Assembly (NCBI RefSeq): GCF_009862785.1
Contig: NZ_WWHU01000001.1
Location: forward strand, 434,001 to 498,000
Source of the DNA: Gordonia sp. SID5947
GTDB lineage: Bacteria > Actinomycetota > Actinomycetes > Mycobacteriales > Mycobacteriaceae
Direction of reading: 5' to 3'
Length of the DNA stretch: 64,000 nt
A program made the translations under genes and the position numbers. Under the pieces are notes generated by a model. That model ran no database searches, had not been told where the DNA came from, and saw nothing but the letters and a program-made list of their open reading frames with translations. Below, piece after piece: positions 58,067 to 64,000 of this stretch. Position 1 is the stretch's first letter; each line of letters starts with the position of its first letter.

Positions 58067-58720
58067 ATGAGTCAAGCGACACCCGGTCCGGTGGACGGCG
58101 GTGGGGCCGAGGGCACCGACGGGGCACTGCCTGCCGGGGTCGGCGCGAACGGTCGCAGCGGCGGCGACGCCGGGGGTCGCCGGCCCACCATGGTGTGGGT
58201 TCTGCTGGCCATCGCACTCGGGGTCATCGGCCTCGACCTGCTGACGAAGACACTGGCCGTGGCACATCTCGATCCGTCGCGGCCGGTGCACATCGTCGGC
58301 GACGCAGTCACTCTTCGCCTGGTCCGCAACAGTGGGGCGGCCTTCTCGATGGCATCGGGATACACGTGGGTGTTGACCGTGGTGGCGCTCGTGGTGGTGA
58401 TCGGGATCATCCGCTACAGCAGTCGCCTGCGGTCGGCCTGGTGGATCGTCGGGCTCGGCCTGGTGCTCGGCGGTGCGATGGGAAATCTGGCCGACCGGAT
58501 CTTCCGGTCGCCCGGTCCGCTGCGCGGCCACGTCGTCGACTTCGTGTCGGTGGGCTGGTGGCCGGTTTTCAATGTCGCCGACTCGGCGGTGGTGTGTGGC
58601 GCGGTGTTGCTCGTCGCGCTGTCGTTGCTGGGCTTCGAGTACGACGGTTCGCGGACCGGCTGGGCCGCGCGCCGGGCCGAACACCGCGCGCCGGTGTCGG
58701 CGGAGGACGCCGATGCGTGA
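58067..58720 (+). CDS. lspA: Lipoprotein signal peptidase (prolipoprotein signal peptidase II)
   Basis: Integral membrane aspartyl protease, 217 aa, that cleaves lipoprotein signal peptides after lipidation. Four helices; catalytic aspartates in [13 protein letters not shown] and [10 protein letters not shown]. The family blocks [19 protein letters not shown] and [15 protein letters not shown] are intact. An N-terminal ~45-residue disordered tail is typical of Mycobacteriales. ATG at 58067. It overlaps the RluD-like gene by 8 bases (Rv1539-Rv1540 order). Confidence 0.95.
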   Translation: MSQATPGPVDGGGAEGTDGALPAGVGANGRSGGDAGGRRPTMVWVLLAIALGVIGLDLLTKTLAVAHLDPSRPVHIVGDAVTLRLVRNSGAAFSMASGYTWVLTVVALVVVIGIIRYSSRLRSAWWIVGLGLVLGGAMGNLADRIFRSPGPLRGHVVDFVSVGWWPVFNVADSAVVCGAVLLVALSLLGFEYDGSRTGWAARRAEHRAPVSAEDADA

Positions 58721-59639
58721 ATCGAGGTCGATGCCGGTTCCCGACGGCGTCGACGGTATGCGGCTCGACGCCGGGGTGGCCCGCATCCTCGGGCTGTCGC
58801 GCACCGTCGCCGCCGCGCTCGCCGAGGCGGGTGACATCACCGTCGAAGGGGTGATCGTCGGCAAGTCGCACAAGCTGGCGGCCGGCAGCTGGCTTGACGT
58901 CACGCTGCCCGAGCCTGCGCAGCCCCTTCGGGTCGAACCCACACCGGTCGAGGATCTCGACGTCATCTACCACGATTCCGACATCATCGTCGTCGACAAA
59001 CCGGTCGGAGTTGCCGCGCATCCGTCGCAGGGCTGGAGCGGGCCCACCGTGGTCGGTGCGCTCGAGGCGGCCGGTTTTCGGATCTCGACGTCGGGGGCCT
59101 CCGAGCGTCAGGGGATCGTGTCCCGGCTCGACGTCGGGACGTCGGGCGTGATGGTCCTCGCGGTGTCGGAACGGGCGTACTCGCTGCTCAAGCGCGCATT
59201 CAAGGAGCGTGACGTCGACAAGGGCTATCACACGCTCGTGCAGGGACATCTCGATCCGCCGACGGGCACCGTCGACGCCCCCATCGGCCGTCATCGTGGC
59301 AGTGACTGGAAGTTCGCGGTGACCGCCAACGGCAAACCGAGCATCACCCACTACGACACACTCGAGATGTTCGCGTCGGCGTCGTTGCTGGACATCCATC
59401 TGGAGACCGGTCGGACGCACCAGATCCGTGTCCACCTCTCGGCGTTGCATCACCCGTGCTGCGGTGACCTGACCTACGGCGCCGACCCGGTGCTGGCCGA
59501 TCGGCTCGGTCTGCAGCGTCAATGGCTGCACGCCCGGTCGCTCGGGTTCGCGCATCCGGCCGACGGTCGCCGCGTGGAGTTCACGAGTCCGTACCCGGCC
59601 GACCTGCAGCACGCCCTCGACGTCCTGCGCGACGCCTGA
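58713..59639 (+). CDS. RluD-like ribosomal large subunit pseudouridine synthase (Rv1540-like)
   Basis: 308 aa, the same length as Rv1540. An N-terminal S4-type domain ([20 protein letters not shown]) is followed by the catalytic motif [13 protein letters not shown], where the Asp is present; the residue before RLD is Ser, whereas the M. tuberculosis protein has His (HRLDVGTSG). Other blocks: [34 protein letters not shown] and [14 protein letters not shown] at 58713 overlaps the lspA stop. It probably modifies 23S rRNA uridines; target positions are inferred from family only. Confidence 0.9.
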   Translation: MRESRSMPVPDGVDGMRLDAGVARILGLSRTVAAALAEAGDITVEGVIVGKSHKLAAGSWLDVTLPEPAQPLRVEPTPVEDLDVIYHDSDIIVVDKPVGVAAHPSQGWSGPTVVGALEAAGFRISTSGASERQGIVSRLDVGTSGVMVLAVSERAYSLLKRAFKERDVDKGYHTLVQGHLDPPTGTVDAPIGRHRGSDWKFAVTANGKPSITHYDTLEMFASASLLDIHLETGRTHQIRVHLSALHHPCCGDLTYGADPVLADRLGLQRQWLHARSLGFAHPADGRRVEFTSPYPADLQHALDVLRDA

Positions 59640-59778
59640 CCGCCGGCCGGCGACACGCCGGACCGACACACCGGGGTGATCGCCCCATCTGTCACAGTCG
59701 GGCGCGCCCCGCGAAGAGTGTCGGACCGCGCGCCTAAAGTGGTCCACGTCGTGACAGCTGTCGAGGTGAGAGGGATTC

Positions 59779-62700
59779 GTGGCCGATTCGTTCGTTCACC
59801 TGCACAACCACACCGAGTATTCGATGCTCGACGGTGCCGCCAAGGTGTCGCCGTTGTTCGCGGAGGCCCAACGCCTCGGGATGCCCGCGATCGGCATGAC
59901 AGATCACGGGAACATGTTCGGCGCCAGCGAGTTCTACAACGCGGCGGTCAAACACGACATCACCCCGATCATCGGTATCGAGGCCTATATCGCGCCGGCG
60001 TCGCGGTTCGACACCAAACGCGTCCTGTGGGGCAACCGCGACCAGAAGAGCGACGACGTCTCCGGTAGTGGCGCATACACCCACATGACGATGATGGCGC
60101 GCAATGCGACGGGGCTGCGGAACCTCTTCAAGCTGTCGTCGCTGGCCTCCATCGAGGGGCAGCTGGGCAAGTGGTCGCGGATGGATGCCGAGCTGATCGC
60201 GGAGTACGCGGATGGGATCATCGCGACCACGGGCTGCCCGTCCGGTGAGGTGCAGACGCGGCTCCGCCTCGGGCACGAACGTGAAGCCCTCGAGGCCGCC
60301 GCGAAGTGGCAGGAGATCTTCGGCAAGGACAACTTCTACCTGGAGCTGATGGAGCACGGGCTGGAGATCGAGCGGCGCGTGCGTGACGGGCTCCTCGACA
60401 TCGGCCGCCGGCTGGGGATCAAGCCGGTGGTCACCAACGATTGCCACTACGTCACCCGCGACCAGTCGACGAGCCACGAGGCCCTGCTCTGCGTCCAGAC
60501 CGGTAAGACACTGTCGGACCCGACGCGGTTCAGGTTCGACGGCGACGGTTACTACCTGAAGTCCGCCGCCGAGATGCGCGAGTTGTGGGATTCGCAGGTC
60601 CCCGGCGCGTGCGACACCACGCTCGAGATCGCCGAGAAGGTGGAGAGCTATGCCGATGTGTTCGGTCACCGTGACCGGATGCCGGTCTTCCCGGTGCCGG
60701 AGGGTGAGACCCAGCAGACGTGGCTCCGCCGTGAGGTGGCTAAGGGCCTGAAGGGCCGTTTCGACCCCGAGCCCGTCCCGGATGAGTACGCGCGCCGCGC
60801 CGACTACGAACTCGACGTGATCATCGAGATGGGCTTCCCCGCCTACTTCCTGGTCGTCGGCGACCTGATCCGGCATGCGCAGGAGGTCGGGATCCGGGTC
60901 GGTCCGGGCCGCGGCTCGGCGGCAGGTTCGCTTGTCGCATATGCGTTGGGGATCACCAACATCGACCCGATTCCGCATGGTCTGCTGTTCGAGCGGTTCC
61001 TGAATCCCGAGCGTGTGTCGATGCCCGACATCGACATCGACTTCGACGATCGCCGTCGCGGCGACATGGTCCGCTATGCGACGGAGCGGTGGGGGAGCGA
61101 CAAGGTCGCCCAGGTCATCACCTTCGGCACCATCAAGACGAAGGCCGCCATCAAGGACTCGGCCCGCGTCCAGTTCGGTCAGCCCGGTTTCGCCATCGCC
61201 GACAAGATCACCAAGGCCTTGCCACCGCCGATCATGGCCAAGGACATCTCGGTGTCGGGAATCACCGATCCCGATCACGAGAGGTTCAACGAGGCGTCCG
61301 AAGTGCGGTCGCTGATCGAGACCGACCCGGACGTCAAGCGGATCTACGACACCGCACTGGGTCTCGAGGGCCTGATCCGCAATGCAGGCGTGCACGCCTG
61401 CGCGGTGATCATGTCGTCGGAGCCCCTCACCGATGCGATCCCGGTGTGGAAACGTGCCCAGGACGGCGCGATCATCACCGGCTGGGATTACCCGTCGTGT
61501 GAGGCCATCGGTCTGTTGAAGATGGACTTCCTCGGCCTGCGCAACCTCACCGTCATCGGCGACGCGATCGAGAACATCAAGACCAACCGCGGCATCGACC
61601 TCGACCTCGACGCCGCTCCGCTCGACGATCCCAAGACCTACGAGCTCCTCGCCCGCGGCGACACGCTCGGCGTGTTCCAGCTCGACGGCGGCGCGATGCG
61701 CGAACTGCTGAAGCGTATGCAGCCCACCGGCTTCGAGGACATCGTGGCCGTGCTCGCGCTGTACCGCCCCGGGCCGATGGGCATGAACGCCCACAACGAC
61801 TACGCCGACCGCAAGAACGGGCGCCAGCAGGTCAAGCCGATCCACCCGGAGCTCGAGGAACCGCTCAAGGAGATTCTGGCCGACACCTACGGGCTGATCG
61901 TCTACCAAGAGCAGATCATGCAGATCGCGCAGAAGGTGGCCGGTTATTCGCTCGGTCGCGCAGACATCCTGCGCCGCGCGATGGGCAAGAAGAAGGCCGA
62001 GGTCCTCGCCGCCGAGTTCGAGGGCTTCGAGGAGGGCATGAAGTCCAACGGCTTCTCGTCGGCTGCGATCAAGGCACTGTGGGACACGATCCTCCCGTTC
62101 GCGGGCTACGCGTTCAACAAGTCCCATGCCGCAGGCTATGGCCTGGTCTCCTTCTGGACCGCCTACCTGAAGGCGAACTACAAGGCCGAGTACATGGCAG
62201 GCCTGCTCACGTCGGTCGGTGACGACAAGGACAAGGCCGCCATCTACCTGTCCGATTGCCGCAAACTCGGCATCACCGTGCTACCGCCCGATGTCAACGA
62301 ATCACAGCGCAACTTCGCGGCCGTCGGCGGTGACATCCGCTTCGGACTGGCGGCGGTGCGCAACGTCGGTACCGGGGTGGTCTCGGCGATCCTCGCGGCA
62401 CGGGAGGAGAAGGGGAAGTTCACCAGCTTCTCCGACTACCTCGGCAAGATCGACGTCACCGCGTGCAACAAGAAGGTCACCGAATCGCTCATCAAGGCCG
62501 GAGCCTTCGACTCGTTGAGCCACCCCCGAAAGGGGCTGTTCCTCGTCCACGGGGATGCCGTGGAGTCCGTCATCGGCACCAAGAAGGCCGAGGCGATCGG
62601 ACAGTTCGATCTCTTCGGTGATGCCGGCGGGGCCGACGACACGATGGCGGAGGTCTTCGCCGTCAAGGTGCCCGACGAGGAATGGGACTCCAAGCACAAG

Positions 62701-63317
62701 CTTGCGCTGGAACGGGAGATGCTGGGGCTCTACGTCTCCGACCATCCGCTGGCGGGGTGGCACACGCCATCGCTTCCCAGACCGACACGTCGATCACCGC
62801 CCTCTTGGAGGGCACCGTCGCCGACGGGGCGCAGATCACCATCGGCGGCATCATCTCGTCGGTCAACCGTCGCGTGAACAAGAAGGGGGAGCCGTACGCG
62901 GTGGTCACCCTCGAGGACATGGTCGGTGGCGTCGAGGTGTACTTCTTCCCTCGCTCGTTCCAGGTCTATGGTCTCGACATCGTCGCCGACAACATCGTGT
63001 TGATCAAAGCGCGAGTCAACAAGCGTGACGACAGCACGATGATCAGCGCCAACGATCTCGCGGTGCCCGATCTCGCGGCGGTGGGGACGGCGAAGCCGGT
63101 ATCGCTCACACTGAGTGCGCGGACCTGCACGCCGGATCGCGTGCAGGCGCTCAAACAGGTCCTCACCCGCCATCCGGGTACCGCGGATGTTCATGTCACC
63201 CTCGTCAGCGAACAGCGGTCGACGATGCTGCGGCTCACAGAGTCGCTGCGGGTCAGCCCGAGTTCCGCGCTGATGGGGGACCTCAAGGCGCTGCTCGGAC
63301 CGAGTTGCCTCGGCTGA
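59779..63317 (+). CDS. dnaE1: DNA polymerase III alpha subunit DnaE1, frameshifted as sequenced
   Basis: Replicative polymerase, ~1179 aa. The N-terminal PHP domain ([27 protein letters not shown]), the polymerase catalytic aspartates in [17 protein letters not shown] (~residues 415-430) and the finger/thumb blocks ([13 protein letters not shown] region, [29 protein letters not shown]) are normal. After YVSDHPLAG the frame breaks; [20 protein letters not shown] and the OB-fold [11 protein letters not shown] type region resume in the next frame to 63317. One G added to GGGG at 62754-62757 restores a full-length protein. DnaE1 is essential, so I infer a base-calling error. GTG at 59779. Confidence 0.93.
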
Positions 63318-63364
63318 TAAGGGCCGAGTTTTCGGCGACCCGAACAATTTAGTTCTGGGTGCGT

Positions 63365-63370
63365 TACACT
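63365..63370 (+). promoter_or_regulatory. -10-like element upstream of the small membrane protein
   Basis: TACACT lies 52 bases before the ATG at 63422, in a locally AT-rich patch (ACAATTTAGTT at 63343-63353). No convincing -35 is seen at the right spacing. Confidence 0.35.
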
Positions 63371-63421
63371 TGAGTCAGCGGCAACGAATATCTGCCGTCG
63401 CAGCCTGACCGAGGAGTGACC

Positions 63422-63673
63422 ATGACCGCAGCGAACATCTCCGCGCTGGTCGAGGTGCGCCCGCACCGGTCGCGGACGTCGGCACGTTCGGTGACGATCG
63501 CCGGCACCCAGTGGCCCGTCTACAAGCTGCATGCGCTGCTGGCCGCCGTGATCGTCGGAGTGCTTGCCCTCGCGATCACCGGCTCGGCCCAGACGGTCGC
63601 GTGGGCCTCGGGCGTCGCCCTTCTCACCGTGTGGTGGACCGAACGCTTCTGGCAAGCACACCGGTCCCACTAG
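63422..63673 (+). CDS. Small membrane protein, unknown function
   Basis: 83 aa. A basic N-terminus is followed by two adjacent hydrophobic segments (LHALLAAVIVGVLALAITG and VAWASGVALLTVWW) separated by a short loop, so probably an integral membrane protein with both ends inside. AGGAG at 63411-63415 supports ATG 63422 over GTG 63416. No family recognised; position after dnaE1. Confidence 0.7.
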   Translation: MTAANISALVEVRPHRSRTSARSVTIAGTQWPVYKLHALLAAVIVGVLALAITGSAQTVAWASGVALLTVWWTERFWQAHRSH

Positions 63674-63675
63674 TC

Positions 63676-63759
63676 GCCGACAGCAACCGCAAACCCGCCG
63701 ACAGCAACCGCGGATCCGCCGACAGCAACCCAAAGCGCGCCGAGAGAATCCCAGCTCTC
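63676..63759. repeat. 21-base tandem repeats
   Basis: Three consecutive 21-base units begin GCCGACAGCAACC at 63676, 63697 and 63718, with a degenerate fourth (GCCGAGAGAATCC) at 63739. They start just after the small membrane protein's stop codon. Length divisible by three would keep a frame open, but no credible protein uses it. Confidence 0.75.
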
Positions 63760-64000
63760 ATCGGGAGAATCCGGGCCCTCGCGATCGAACGTGCTCAGCC
63801 GGGGATGGCGGCCGTCGCGCCCCGATCAAATCCGCCCGGGATCTCGTAGATCCGTCCGTCGAAACCCGCCCGGTAGAGATGGCCTGCGGAGAAACCACGG
63901 TTCCCCGGCCGTACGAGAGCACGCTGGACGTGGGAATCCCTGAACCGAGTACGCAGTAGCGACCCGGCGACGTGATACGGACGATCTGGCCGGCGCCGTT
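63760..64000. other. Unassigned end of window, possible minus-strand gene end
   Basis: No gene can be called confidently. The minus strand from ~63900 down to a TGA at 63801-63803 region encodes GHLYRAGFDGRIYEIPGGFD followed by RGATAAIPG, which looks like the C-terminus of a real protein, but codon usage becomes irregular toward 64000 and the rest is outside the window. A plus-strand frame also ends here at 63959 without recognisable similarity. Confidence 0.3.

Noticed and set aside
58013..58966. N-terminal extension of the minus-strand lipoprotein to 641 codons
   Set aside because: It would run antisense through lspA and place the signal peptide in the middle of the protein.
59734..62127. 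A 797-codon minus-strand open frame opposite dnaE1
   Set aside because: Antisense to an unmistakable DNA polymerase; no motif of its own.

Overview
This 64 kb window is chromosomal DNA from a GC-rich actinobacterium of the order Mycobacteriales, most likely Gordonia or a close relative. The evidence is a gene order that follows the Mycobacterium tuberculosis Rv2184c-Rv2144c and Rv1536-Rv1547 blocks almost gene for gene, together with lipomannan mannosyltransferases, DivIVA/Wag31, SepF and DnaE1. No RNA genes, prophage, insertion sequence or CRISPR array was seen.

Layout. (1) 1-16.6 kb, envelope and primary metabolism: ArsA-like ATPase end, small hypothetical, ROK glucokinase, PlsC, GT87 mannosyltransferase, RNase AS, DAHP synthase AroG, kinase PknL facing its Rv2175c-type DNA-binding partner, mannosyltransferase MptA, a shortened phytoene-desaturase-like protein, polyprenyl synthase, MTHFR, LppM, an FAD oxidoreductase, a GNAT acetyltransferase and a HEPN protein behind a perfect SOS box. 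(2) 16.7-38.6 kb, the division and cell wall (dcw) cluster: DUF3040, mraZ, rsmH, ftsL-like, pbpB, murE, murF, mraY, murD, ftsW, murG, murC, ftsQ, ftsZ, pgeF, yggS, sepF, yggT, wag31 and a membrane protein. It carries candidate MraZ boxes, an mraW-type leader RNA and an AT-rich ftsZ promoter island. (3) 38.6-42.2 kb: ileS behind a T-box leader. (4) 42.2-53.6 kb, an accessory block not present at this point in the reference order: FAD oxidoreductase, DUF3556 membrane protein, acyl-CoA ligase, two SDRs and a PucR-type regulator; then a pyridine nucleotide-disulfide oxidoreductase with an ECF41 sigma factor; then a TetR regulator facing a deazaflavin-type oxidoreductase. (5) 53.7-64 kb, core again: DNA polymerase IV, asparaginase, two lipoproteins, lspA, an RluD-like synthase, dnaE1 and a small membrane protein.

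How the genes work together. The dcw genes make lipid II (MurE, F, D, C, MraY, MurG), polymerise and crosslink it (FtsW, PBP3), and place the septum and pole (FtsZ, SepF, FtsQ, Wag31). LspA processes the lipoproteins. PlsC, the mannosyltransferases and LppM serve phospholipid and lipomannan/LAM formation.

Sequence quality matters here. Six genes (an FAD oxidoreductase, murE, yggS, sepF, a DUF385 gene and dnaE1) each contain one frameshift that is repaired exactly by adding one G or C to a G/C run, and three of them are normally essential. This looks like homopolymer undercalling rather than gene decay. In addition murF lacks its N-terminal and ATP-binding regions, and one desaturase-like gene has a large in-frame internal deletion. 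The most interesting regulatory leads are the SOS box on the HEPN gene, the helically phased MraZ boxes, the mraW leader hairpin, and the overlapping Crp-type and ECF41-type sites at 50.2 kb.
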